Source of the DNA: Salinibacterium sp. SWN248 | GTDB taxonomy: Bacteria; Actinomycetota; Actinomycetes; Actinomycetales; Microbacteriaceae | Direction: 5' to 3' | Length of the DNA: 64,000 nt | Assembly: GCF_015864575.1 (NCBI RefSeq) | Contig: NZ_JADYWW010000001.1 | Location: 1,139,719-1,203,718, forward strand | In this document: one piece after another, positions 20,869-28,991 of the stretch | Layout: each line of letters begins with the position of its first letter | How positions within the stretch are numbered: position 1 is the stretch's first letter | Notes under the pieces: generated by a model | Database searches by the model: none | The model's input: the letters and a program-made list of their open reading frames with translations, nothing else | Told to the model about the DNA's origin: nothing | Translations under genes and position numbers: made by a program

Positions 20869-20941
<73 letters not shown>

Positions 20942-20953
20942 CAGCAAGAGAAG

Positions 20954-20984
20954 CCCCGTGATCCTTACGATCATGGGGTTTTTC
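20954..20984 (+). terminator. Intrinsic terminator after tRNA-Lys
   Basis: Stem CCCCGTGATC/GATCATGGGG (one G-T pair) with a 5-nt loop, followed by five T residues. Confidence 0.9.
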
Positions 20985-21539
20985 GTTTAAGACTCGCGTG
21001 CGCTCCCGCACACTTATTGCTCGCCGATTTCTGTCTGCAGTGCGCGGCTGCCAAACCCACTCGACATCGCCCGCAGCATGCTCGCTCAGAGCCCACAGGC
21101 GATCGCGTGCAGCGCTATTGCTGGCCGTTCGCGGGAGAGGAGCGGCGCGGTCATTTTCGCCGCTATGGACGGCATTCAGCGGTTCGGATCTCGTGGCGGC
21201 ACGCACGTGGGCGGCGGCGAGCGATTCGGGGGGCCGGAGATTCTCGAGGCTAAGAAGGGATTGGCTCACCCTGCGAAGTGGTATCGCACAATTTTGGCCA
21301 ACAAACACGTCTACTGTCCACCGAATGGGGGGCGTGCTAACTTGTTGGGCACACCAGACCGGCCCGCTCCGGTCACCCCCGATGGTGACGAAGAAGGTGA
21401 TACCCGAATCACTCCCCAGCGGCGCAGTTCACCCCCGTGAATGCGCTCGCACTCCCTGTCGTGAGCCAATGGCGGCTCCGATTCTGCAGTTGCGTGCGGA
21501 TGCGCCGAAACGCATTCCCCCTGCAGAAAGCTGCCACAC
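20985..21539 (+). other. 555-bp stretch without a recognisable gene
   Basis: Several open frames cross this region on both strands, but none has a convincing start, ribosome binding site or recognisable protein. The last 190 nt may be the leader of the surface protein gene: TAACTT near 21339 could be a -10 box, and short inverted repeats such as GGTCAC/GTGACG near 21370 follow. No known riboswitch class was recognised. It adjoins a tRNA gene, but I saw no integrase and no repeat of the tRNA 3' end. Confidence 0.5.
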
Positions 21540-23318
21540 ATGTTCATCAAGAAACTGCTGGCGACAGTTGCCAGCATCACCCTCATGACTGGTGCACTTC
21601 TCGGTGTATCCCCACCCGCATTTGCTGACGATGCAGTACCCGCCCACGACCCACCGGTGACCGAAACCATCACCGACACCCCTGCGGCCGCCCAAGAATC
21701 TCCGGCCCCCGCATCCTCTCCCGAACCCGCCGTGGCCGCCCAACCTCAGCCTGTGGTGGCGGTTGTACCAGAAACGCCTGCTCCCGAGCCCTCGGCCGCG
21801 GCCCCTGTCGAGAACCCTGCTGCCGCGGAACCAGCGGCAGCAGCGGCTCGTTCCTCTCAGCCCGAACAGCAGTCCCGGCCGCAGAACAACGCAAAGGTCT
21901 GGGTGTGCAAGTTTGTGTCGAGCGACAATTCTCCATCTGGCTACCAACTCAAGTCAGGAAAGCAGCCGATTCATGTGAGCGTTAACGCCCTCGGTGATGA
22001 CGTCAATGACACGGGTAGTTTCAACGATCGCCAGCCTTCGTTCGTTGTCGCAAGCGACGATGCGAGTCTCTGCTCGCGCACAGAGGTAGTCGTTGACGAG
22101 GAGGTCACGTGCCCGACGTACCAGTACGGCGGAATCGTGAACGTCACGACCTCAACGAAGTTCTTCTATGGCAGCGCTCAGGTGGACTTCACTCAAACGC
22201 AGTCCACACGCCCGCTCACCGAGGGCGAATTGCGCGCCTGCGACCCTCCGGCCACTGAGGTGTACGTGTGCCAGTTCGTGCCGAGCGAGAGTCATCCAAG
22301 CGGTTGGGTCGTGCAGGAAGGGACACAACCTGTACTCCTAGCGGAGGGCGATCTCGGGCCGGACGTCAACGATACGGGCGACTTTGACCCGCAGGCTCCC
22401 TCGTTCATAGTGGCCAGCGACGATAGTTCGTTGTGTGCATCGGTGACGGTCGAGCGTTCAACGGAAGTTAGATGCCCCAGCGTGAGCTCCGATGGATCTG
22501 CGACGATCACGACCGTGAGCTCGTTCTTCTATGGCTCGGTCAAGGTCAACGAAAGCAGAGTTGAAGATACCCGCGAGCTGACGGCAGAAGAGCGTTATAG
22601 CTGCCCCGAAGTTGGTGGTTCGATGGTGGCAACTGCCGCGGTGAGTTTCGAAGAAGCAACGTGTAACGCACCACAACGCCTCATTCTGGGCCCCGTAGTT
22701 AACGCTACGTGGGGCGAGATCACTGACCCTGAGGGACCGGCTGATTACAGTGTTACGGCAACAGCGATAGACGGTGCCGACTTTCCGGCGGCTGGCCCCC
22801 AAGTTCGGGCAGTTGGTGGCTCAACGACGGTGACCTTTAGCGGCGTGCTCGATCCTCAGCTCGATCCGTTCAGCCCTGAGTGTGACCTCGTGACGCTGGG
22901 CCTCGTGATGCCGGCAGTGACGTTCTCGCAAGCAAGTTGTGACGTCGGGGGCAGCTACACGCTCGGTGTGGCCGCAGGGTATGACCCCGCATTGGTGACG
23001 TTCACGGTGAACGGTGTCTCTGGCATCGTGGCTGGAACGTACCCGGTAGCAGCATCCGCTTCGGTCCTCGTGACTGTCCAGGTCGTCGAGCCGAACGGTT
23101 TTGAATTCGACTGGAGTGACCCCCCTGCTTTCGAGTTCCAGACCCCGAGCAGTGACGACTGCGTGGCTTCCGAAGTTGTTACCGCACAGCTACCCACCCT
23201 TGCCTACACCGGCGGAAGCGGTAGTGCTGGCGCCTGGTGGCTGTTGCCTCTGAGCATGATTGTGCTCGGTGGCGTCGCCATCGTCGTCAGACGCCGTATG
23301 GCTGCTGAGCTCCATTAA
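21540..23318 (+). CDS. Sortase-anchored surface protein with two Cys repeats (LAxTG)
   Basis: A 592-residue secreted protein. A signal peptide (about residues 1-29, ending SPPAFA) is followed by an Ala/Pro/Glu-rich spacer to residue 118. Two tandem repeats of about 118 residues each follow (119-238 and 239-356). Each starts V(W/Y)VC(K/Q)FV, contains DVNDTG, SF(V/I)VASDD and FFYGS, and keeps four Cys. Two beta-rich domains follow, each with paired Cys. The C-terminus has LPTLAYTGG, a hydrophobic helix and RRR, that is, a sorting signal of the LAxTG type used by class E sortases. The matching sortase is not in the window. An adhesive or structural role is inferred. The start lacks a strong ribosome binding site. 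Confidence 0.85.
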   Translation: MFIKKLLATVASITLMTGALLGVSPPAFADDAVPAHDPPVTETITDTPAAAQESPAPASSPEPAVAAQPQPVVAVVPETPAPEPSAAAPVENPAAAEPAAAAARSSQPEQQSRPQNNAKVWVCKFVSSDNSPSGYQLKSGKQPIHVSVNALGDDVNDTGSFNDRQPSFVVASDDASLCSRTEVVVDEEVTCPTYQYGGIVNVTTSTKFFYGSAQVDFTQTQSTRPLTEGELRACDPPATEVYVCQFVPSESHPSGWVVQEGTQPVLLAEGDLGPDVNDTGDFDPQAPSFIVASDDSSLCASVTVERSTEVRCPSVSSDGSATITTVSSFFYGSVKVNESRVEDTRELTAEERYSCPEVGGSMVATAAVSFEEATCNAPQRLILGPVVNATWGEITDPEGPADYSVTATAIDGADFPAAGPQVRAVGGSTTVTFSGVLDPQLDPFSPECDLVTLGLVMPAVTFSQASCDVGGSYTLGVAAGYDPALVTFTVNGVSGIVAGTYPVAASASVLVTVQVVEPNGFEFDWSDPPAFEFQTPSSDDCVASEVVTAQLPTLAYTGGSGSAGAWWLLPLSMIVLGGVAIVVRRRMAAELH

Positions 23319-23332
23319 TCAGCGCAGTCCTG

Positions 23333-23356
23333 CCCCGGCGCGAATTCGCGTCGGGG
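23333..23356. terminator. Hairpin between convergent surface protein and M23 genes
   Basis: Stem CCCCGGCGCG/CGCGTCGGGG (one G-T pair) with an AATT loop, 14 nt after the surface protein stop and directly at the M23 stop. It is symmetric enough to act for both directions; the T-run is poor. Confidence 0.6.
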
Positions 23357-24007
23357 TTAGGGCAACCACGGTGTCGGATCGACGCGGGTGTCGAACACGT
23401 AGACCTCGAAGTGGAGGTGGGGGAACGTCGAGTAGCCGGTGTTTCCGACTGATCCCAGAATGGTGCCCGCTGCTACCCACTGGCCGGCAGTGACGACCTG
23501 CGAACCTTCGATCATGTGAGCGTAGAGAGTCTTGATTCCGTTGCCGTGATCGATGATGACATGTCGACCCCAGCCGCCACCGTCGGTGACGCTTTCCACG
23601 GTGCCGGGGGATGCGGCGATGATGTCGGATCCTTCGGGCGCCATGATGTCGATGCCGCCATGGAATTCGTTGCCATCCCGGTAGCCGAAGCCGTCGTTGA
23701 CATCACCGTTGGCGGGGAAAAGTTCGAGGGTGCCGGTAAGACCGGCGGCCGTGACGACGACTTGCTGCTGCACTTGTTCGACGTCGTAGCTGTCGCGCAC
23801 GACAGGGGCAGAAAGCCCGGTTGCGGGCGAGGCGGAGGTTTGCACGTCGTCAACGGTTGTTTTGCTCGTCGCGGAGGCGGGCGGGGCGGCGAGAGTTGCG
23901 GCGTCCGCAAGGAATACGTCTGTGTCGTGCGTCGGGAAGATTGCCGCGGGAACTGTGCCGCCGACGAGGATCGCCCCTACGGCGAGCATGGTAATTGTTC
24001 GTTTCAA
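23357..24007 (-). CDS. Secreted M23 family metallopeptidase
   Basis: A 216-residue exported protein with a signal peptide (about residues 1-35), a short linker and an M23 (LytM-like) domain at about 100-213. The zinc and catalytic motifs are HGGIDIMAP, HVIIDHGNG and HLHFEVYV, all intact. It should cleave peptide cross-links in peptidoglycan. The chosen start is TTG at 24007, 8 nt after an AAGGA site; no in-frame ATG fits better. The 288-bp region upstream is shared with the divergent hydrolase gene, and I see no gene there. Confidence 0.88.
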   Translation of the reverse strand: MKRTITMLAVGAILVGGTVPAAIFPTHDTDVFLADAATLAAPPASATSKTTVDDVQTSASPATGLSAPVVRDSYDVEQVQQQVVVTAAGLTGTLELFPANGDVNDGFGYRDGNEFHGGIDIMAPEGSDIIAASPGTVESVTDGGGWGRHVIIDHGNGIKTLYAHMIEGSQVVTAGQWVAAGTILGSVGNTGYSTFPHLHFEVYVFDTRVDPTPWLP

Positions 24008-24295
24008 CAGCGTTCCTTAGTTGGGTTCAGCAAGGTGTGGCTGCGTCGGGGAAGGCACAATCTGATTGAGCCTGCCGCTCTCGTTGGTGAGACGTGAGTT
24101 AGAGCGAGACAGAGGCTCGATTGGTGCGAACTGCAGCACACTCGCCGAAAGCGCTTCGATGCGGTTAGACAGGCGAGTAAGTCAGCAAAAATACGGGACG
24201 AACCTGAGAACGACACTCAGGGAGCAACAATTCATTGCGATCGCCCTATATCCTTTGGGTACAAACGTTCTATTTCTTCGATGGGGAGGAGCCGC

Positions 24296-25045
24296 ATGGG
24301 CACCAGTTCGCGACCGATTATTGGTCTCACGTCGTACCTTGAGCAGGCCCAAACCGGTGTCTGGGATCTCCCCGCATCCTTCCTTCCGAAGATCTACTTC
24401 GAAGCGGTGACGGATGCCGGTGGCATCGCAGTTCTGCTCCCTCCTCAGCCTGTCGACGACGACATCGCCGCATCCATCGTGCAGGGGCTTGATGGTTTGA
24501 TCCTCACCGGCGGCAAAGACGTCGACCCGGCGCGCTATGGCCAGGAACCGCATCCGACAACGGACGTTCCCCGCAAGGACCGCGACGCCTTTGAAGTCGC
24601 GCTCGTACGCGCCGCTATTAAACAGAACGTGCCATTTCTCGGAATCTGCCGCGGGGCGCAAATTCTGAATGTTGCGCTGGGCGGCACGATCATCCAGCAT
24701 CTGCCCGACGTTATCGGCTCGACGCGCTACAGCGCAGGTGGGGGAGTGTTCTTGGTCAACGATGTGGCTGTTGAACCTGACACAACTCTCGCGGCTCTAC
24801 TGGGTGGCGATGATTCGGTAGCGGTGAAGTCGTACCATCACCAAGCGATCGACACCCTCGCTGACGGCCTCGTCGTCACCGGGCGTGGTGACGACGGCGT
24901 GATTCAGGCAGTCGAATTGCCGAGCGTTGACTTTTGTGTCGCTGTGCAGTGGCATCCAGAAGAGGATGCCAAGGAAGACGCCCGCTTGTTCCGTGGCGTT
25001 GTCGAGGCGGCAGTGCGGCATCGCGGCAAGCGTTCACAGGCTTAG
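24296..25045 (+). CDS. Gamma-glutamyl-gamma-aminobutyrate hydrolase family protein
   Basis: A 249-residue class I glutamine amidotransferase-like hydrolase (peptidase C26, PuuD group). Catalytic Cys is in GICRGAQILN (near residue 119) and the His-Glu pair in VQWHPEED near the C-terminus. The N-terminal part RPIIGLTSYLE and the ILTGGKDVDPARYG motif are typical. PuuD-type enzymes release GABA or similar amines from gamma-glutamyl conjugates. The substrate here is unknown and no putrescine pathway gene is nearby. The ATG at 24296 follows GGAGG by 6 nt and is preferred over the ATG five codons upstream. Confidence 0.88.
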   Translation: MGTSSRPIIGLTSYLEQAQTGVWDLPASFLPKIYFEAVTDAGGIAVLLPPQPVDDDIAASIVQGLDGLILTGGKDVDPARYGQEPHPTTDVPRKDRDAFEVALVRAAIKQNVPFLGICRGAQILNVALGGTIIQHLPDVIGSTRYSAGGGVFLVNDVAVEPDTTLAALLGGDDSVAVKSYHHQAIDTLADGLVVTGRGDDGVIQAVELPSVDFCVAVQWHPEEDAKEDARLFRGVVEAAVRHRGKRSQA

Positions 25046-25107
25046 CGCTAGACCGCCGGGCTGATGCTCGGCGCCTCTGCCGACGCTCAGACGTCGCTGC
25101 GACGTCG

Positions 25108-25299
25108 TTAGTTTTCGAGCTCGTAGGAGTCGCTGGCTTCTTTGGCGATCGTTCCGACGGCGATGGCGACGGTGATTCCCCAGCTGATCCACATAAGGAT
25201 GAGGCGCCAGTCGCGCGGGCCCTGCTTGGTGGTTTGGTAGATGCTCCAGCCGCCGGCGACTGCACTGAGGAGACTGCCGTTGAACAGGTACTTGCGCAT
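25108..25299 (-). CDS. Small two-helix membrane protein, unknown function
   Basis: A 63-residue protein with two hydrophobic segments (about residues 5-20 and 33-50). The ATG at 25299 has a strong GGAGG ribosome binding site 6 nt upstream, which argues that this is a real gene. No motif is recognised. It stands alone between the hydrolase and the TetR regulator. Confidence 0.6.
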   Translation of the reverse strand: MRKYLFNGSLLSAVAGGWSIYQTTKQGPRDWRLILMWISWGITVAIAVGTIAKEASDSYELEN

Positions 25300-25430
25300 G
25301 TTTTCCTCCGCGGGTTGGTGTTCTCCCACGCTAGCGCGTGAATCTGATGGAGGCTACTCGGCAGCCTGTGCAGCACAGAAGATCGCCCTGGCGCTGAATT
25401 TTCACTGAGAAACCACCCCCGATGTGACTC

Positions 25431-25446
25431 CTGACCGATCGGTCAG
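25431..25446. promoter_or_regulatory. TetR operator candidate
   Basis: A perfect 16-bp palindrome, CTGACCGATCGGTCAG, ending 1 nt before the -10 box of the TetR gene. It is the kind of site TetR repressors bind to control their own operon. Confidence 0.75.
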
Positions 25447-25447
25447 T

Positions 25448-25453
25448 TAGGCT
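25448..25453 (+). promoter_or_regulatory. -10 box of the tetR-MMPL-yhgE operon
   Basis: TAGGCT lies 6 nt before the GTG start. The upstream palindrome occupies the -35 spacer, so repressor binding would block polymerase. Confidence 0.55.
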
Positions 25454-25459
25454 CTTCGG

Positions 25460-26014
25460 GTGTCCAGTCAAGAACAGCTTCAACGCATCGCGCTCGCCGA
25501 GTTCTCTATTGCCGGCTATACCGGCACGTCGATCAATCGTATCGCCGAGCTCGCCGGCCTCTCCAAGTCGAGCGTTCTCTACCACTTCACCTCGAAAGAG
25601 GCGCTCCTCGACGCGGCCGTCTCGCCCGCCATCGACCGACTCGAATCTCTCGTCTCTGACCTTGAAAAGAACGGGATGGAGCCAGAAAAAAGGCAAGCCT
25701 TTCTTGCCCAATTCGTCGATTTTCTCTTCGACTGTCGCCAAGAAGTGCACATGTTCATAAACCAGGGACCATCGCTCGTGGGAGTTCCGGTGCTCGATCG
25801 TGCGAACGACATTGTGCGTCGGCTCGCCCAAGTCTTCGCCGCGACCGCGTCGAACCCGCACGACGCCATGCGCTTTGGAATCGCGCTCGGTGGCTCTGCG
25901 TACATGCTCTGCACGTCAGCGAACCTCTCACTGCCCATCGAATCTGACGACGACACCCGCCAAGCCCTCATCGCGATCATGAGTGATTTACTCGCTCCCG
26001 TTCGCAACAACTAA
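25460..26014 (+). CDS. TetR family transcriptional regulator
   Basis: A 184-residue repressor. The helix-turn-helix is at about residues 22-50 (TSINRIAELAGLSKSSVLYHFTSKEALL), the classic TetR pattern, and an all-helical ligand domain follows. The GTG start has no ribosome binding site and is probably leaderless. The gene lies 73 nt upstream of the MMPL gene on the same strand, so the repressor most likely controls that export operon through the palindrome ahead of it. Confidence 0.92.
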   Translation: MSSQEQLQRIALAEFSIAGYTGTSINRIAELAGLSKSSVLYHFTSKEALLDAAVSPAIDRLESLVSDLEKNGMEPEKRQAFLAQFVDFLFDCRQEVHMFINQGPSLVGVPVLDRANDIVRRLAQVFAATASNPHDAMRFGIALGGSAYMLCTSANLSLPIESDDDTRQALIAIMSDLLAPVRNN

Positions 26015-26087
26015 CTCACTGGCGCCGAGCCTCACCACTCGGCACCCCTAGACCTCACTCGCGCAGTCCACAAGAACCGGAGCACCC

Positions 26088-28991
26088 GTGGCCACTCTTC
26101 TCTACCGACTCGGTCGATTCTCATATCGGCATCCGTGGCGTGTGCTCGTCGTGTGGTTTCTTCTCGTAGTGGGCACCCTGGGCGGTGGAATCGCCCTCGG
26201 CGGGCAAACTGAAGAGTCGTTCGAGATTCCGGGAACTGAGTCGCAAGTTGCGCTCGACCGGCTGGAAGCAGTCTTCCCTTCGGTGGCCGGGGCATCCGCC
26301 ACCGCCGTGGTTGTCGCCGAAGACGGATCGCGCATCGAGAGTTCCGAAGCCGTCATCGAACGCATTACAGCCGCCATCGATCGCATCGACGGCATCGATT
26401 CGGCCGTGAGCCCTTTCGATGAGTACGCCGGAAAAGCGATCTCAGACGACCACAGCATGGCGATCATCCGGGTGCAATTTGACGGGCCAGTCACCGACGT
26501 CACCGAAGCAACAGTTGAGGCGCTCGTGGATACCGCCGACATCGGTGAAGATTCCGGGCTGCGCGTCGAATATGGCGGGCTCGTGTTTCAAGACACCTCC
26601 TTCGGCATCACCGTTACTGAAGTGGTCGGTGTCGTGTTCGCGGCTCTCGTGCTCGTGATTACCTTCGGGTCGTTGCTCGCGGCGGGGATGCCGCTGCTGA
26701 GCGCCCTGATCGGCGTTGGCATCGTGATGGGCCTCATCACGACTCTCTCCGCGTTCACGACGGTGTCGAGTTCTGCACCCCTGCTTGCCCTCATGATTGG
26801 GCTCGCCGTCGGAATCGACTACGCCCTCTTCATCGTGTCGCGCCATCGAGCCCAACTGGCGCACGGAGAAGAACCAGAGGAATCGGCCGCGATGGCCGTG
26901 GGCACCGCCGGAAGCGCGGTCGTATTCGCCGGCGTCACCGTGATTATTGCCCTGCTTGGCCTTCTCGTGGTCGGCATCCCCTTCTTGAGCGTCATGGGTA
27001 TCGGTGCGGCGGTCGCCGTGTTCATCGCTATGGGCGTTGCCACAACGTTGCTGCCCGCGCTGCTGGGCTTTGCGGGGCCGCGGATGATCCCCAAGAGTGG
27101 ATCGCGAGCGCAGCGTCGATTCACGGCATCCGCCGACGAAAGCAAGAGCATGGGCGCCCGTTGGGTGCGTGGCGTCACGAAATACCCATGGTTGGCGGCG
27201 ATTGCCGTCGTGGCCATATTGGGTACCCTTGCGATTCCCGCCGCCAGCCTGCAGCTGAGCCTGCCAGACGGCGGATCGGAGCCGACCGGCTCGACTCAGC
27301 GCGAAGCCTTCGACCTTGTCACCGAAGGCTTCGGCCCCGGCTATAACGGGCCGCTCGTTGTTGCCCTCGACATCACTCAGACCATCGATATTCAGGACGA
27401 CCTCGAATCGATCGCAGCGGACCTCGAGAAGCTCGACGATGTCGACTTCGTATCGCAAGGTTTTCCCGATGAGGGGCTCGACACCGCGATCATCCAAGTG
27501 ACGCCATCAAGCGCGCCGGACTCCGCGGAGACCAAAGCGTTGGTGCAGACCATTCGGGATCTTGCTCCGGAGCTTGAACGTAAGTACGACATCCAGAGCT
27601 TCGTGACGGGAACCACCGCAATCGGTATCGACATCTCGAACCGACTGAGTAATGCGCTGGTCCCGTTTGGGCTCATTGTGGTCGGACTCTCGGTTGTACT
27701 TCTCATGATGGTCTTCCGCTCCGTGTTGGTGCCGCTCAAGGCCGCCGCCGGATTCTTGCTCTCTGTCGTGGCCTCGTTCGGTGTCGTCGTCGCGGTGTTC
27801 CAGTGGGGCTGGTTCGCCGACGTGATCGGTGTTGAGAATCCCGGCCCCATCCTGAGCTTCATGCCCATCCTGCTCATGGCGGTCCTGTTTGGGCTCGCGA
27901 TGGACTACGAAGTGTTCCTCGTGTCGGGAATGCGCGAGGAGTACGTGAAAACTCGCGACGCGATGGGCTCAGTTCGTCACGGTTTTGCGAGCAGTGCCCG
28001 CGTGGTCACCGCCGCCGCGCTCATCATGTTCTTCGTCTTCTTCGCCTTCGTGCCGGAAGGCAGCGGAACCATCAAGCCCATCGCCCTCGGGCTCGCTGTG
28101 GGAATCGCCTTCGATGCTTTCCTCGTGCGCATGACCCTTGTGCCCGCCCTGATGGCGCTGTTCGGCAACGCCGCGTGGTGGCTGCCCACCTGGCTCAACA
28201 AGCTCCTTCCCGACGTGGATATCGAAGGGGAGCAGCTGCGTGAGCACCGCCACGAGCTCGAATGGGCATCCACTCAAACTGAACTCGCTATGAGCGCCGA
28301 GTACCTCGTCGCCGGTGACGACCGCCAGCGGCTTGGCCCTATCTCGCTTGCTGTGCCGCGCGGTTCTCTCGTCATCGCGTCAGGAGACCGCCACGACCGG
28401 CGCATCATGGGTGCAACCCTTTCTGGCATCCTGCCGCCCCTCTCCGGAATGGTACAGGTTGCCGGTTATCCGCTTCCCTCTCATGCCGACCACGTGAATA
28501 AGAGGGTTGCGCTCGCCGAGGTGGCAGGAACGCCCTATAGCGAAGACGCCGCCTCTCTGGGGGCAACTCTGCGCGAGCGTATCGAAATGACACAACGCTG
28601 GCAGGATACCCCTCGCACTGCGGCGAAAGTGCGCGACTGGATCGCGCGTGTAAACGACGTTCTTGGTGACGTCACCGCTCGTCGCACCGTTCGGGTCACT
28701 GCTGACACCAACGTCAACGCCCTACCGCAACTCGAGCGATCAGTAGCGCTCGCGGCAGTGGGGCTCTCCGAGGGCACCGAGATTGTGTTCTTCGACCGCT
28801 TCGATCAATTTGCGGAAGCAGAAGATGAAGCGGCGTTCTTGACCGCGGTAACGCGCCTTGCTGACGCGAGCACCACCCTCCTCTTCGGAACCGGCAGACC
28901 CGTTACCCTCGCCAGCTCGATTGACCGCGGAGAACGCAACGTGATCGTCGTTGACCTTTATCTGCTCGCACCGGAAGGACTACTTCGATGA
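26088..28991 (+). CDS. MMPL transporter fused to a degenerate ABC-ATPase-like domain
   Basis: A 967-residue membrane protein. Residues 1-705 are an MMPL (RND-type) transporter with two six-helix halves. The proton-relay Asp-Tyr pairs are present in both: GIDYALFIVSRHR near residue 244 and AMDYEVFLVSGMREE near residue 606. From about residue 730 there is an additional domain with the layout of an ABC ATPase (LGPISLAVPRGSLVIASG, LPPLSGMVQVAGYPL). Its Walker A is lost (SGDRHDRRIMGAT), the signature motif is replaced, and Walker B keeps Asp but not Glu (IVFFDRFD). It is therefore probably a structural, non-hydrolysing domain. The next gene (yhgE-like) overlaps it by 4 nt. The substrate is unknown; lipids or drugs are typical for MMPL. 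Confidence 0.85.
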   Translation: MATLLYRLGRFSYRHPWRVLVVWFLLVVGTLGGGIALGGQTEESFEIPGTESQVALDRLEAVFPSVAGASATAVVVAEDGSRIESSEAVIERITAAIDRIDGIDSAVSPFDEYAGKAISDDHSMAIIRVQFDGPVTDVTEATVEALVDTADIGEDSGLRVEYGGLVFQDTSFGITVTEVVGVVFAALVLVITFGSLLAAGMPLLSALIGVGIVMGLITTLSAFTTVSSSAPLLALMIGLAVGIDYALFIVSRHRAQLAHGEEPEESAAMAVGTAGSAVVFAGVTVIIALLGLLVVGIPFLSVMGIGAAVAVFIAMGVATTLLPALLGFAGPRMIPKSGSRAQRRFTASADESKSMGARWVRGVTKYPWLAAIAVVAILGTLAIPAASLQLSLPDGGSEPTGSTQREAFDLVTEGFGPGYNGPLVVALDITQTIDIQDDLESIAADLEKLDDVDFVSQGFPDEGLDTAIIQVTPSSAPDSAETKALVQTIRDLAPELERKYDIQSFVTGTTAIGIDISNRLSNALVPFGLIVVGLSVVLLMMVFRSVLVPLKAAAGFLLSVVASFGVVVAVFQWGWFADVIGVENPGPILSFMPILLMAVLFGLAMDYEVFLVSGMREEYVKTRDAMGSVRHGFASSARVVTAAALIMFFVFFAFVPEGSGTIKPIALGLAVGIAFDAFLVRMTLVPALMALFGNAAWWLPTWLNKLLPDVDIEGEQLREHRHELEWASTQTELAMSAEYLVAGDDRQRLGPISLAVPRGSLVIASGDRHDRRIMGATLSGILPPLSGMVQVAGYPLPSHADHVNKRVALAEVAGTPYSEDAASLGATLRERIEMTQRWQDTPRTAAKVRDWIARVNDVLGDVTARRTVRVTADTNVNALPQLERSVALAAVGLSEGTEIVFFDRFDQFAEAEDEAAFLTAVTRLADASTTLLFGTGRPVTLASSIDRGERNVIVVDLYLLAPEGLLR

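Noticed and set aside
24008-24295. A c-di-AMP (ydaO-type) riboswitch ahead of the M23 peptidase gene
   Set aside because: Such elements precede cell-wall hydrolase genes in Actinobacteria, but I could not align the conserved ydaO segments in this leader.
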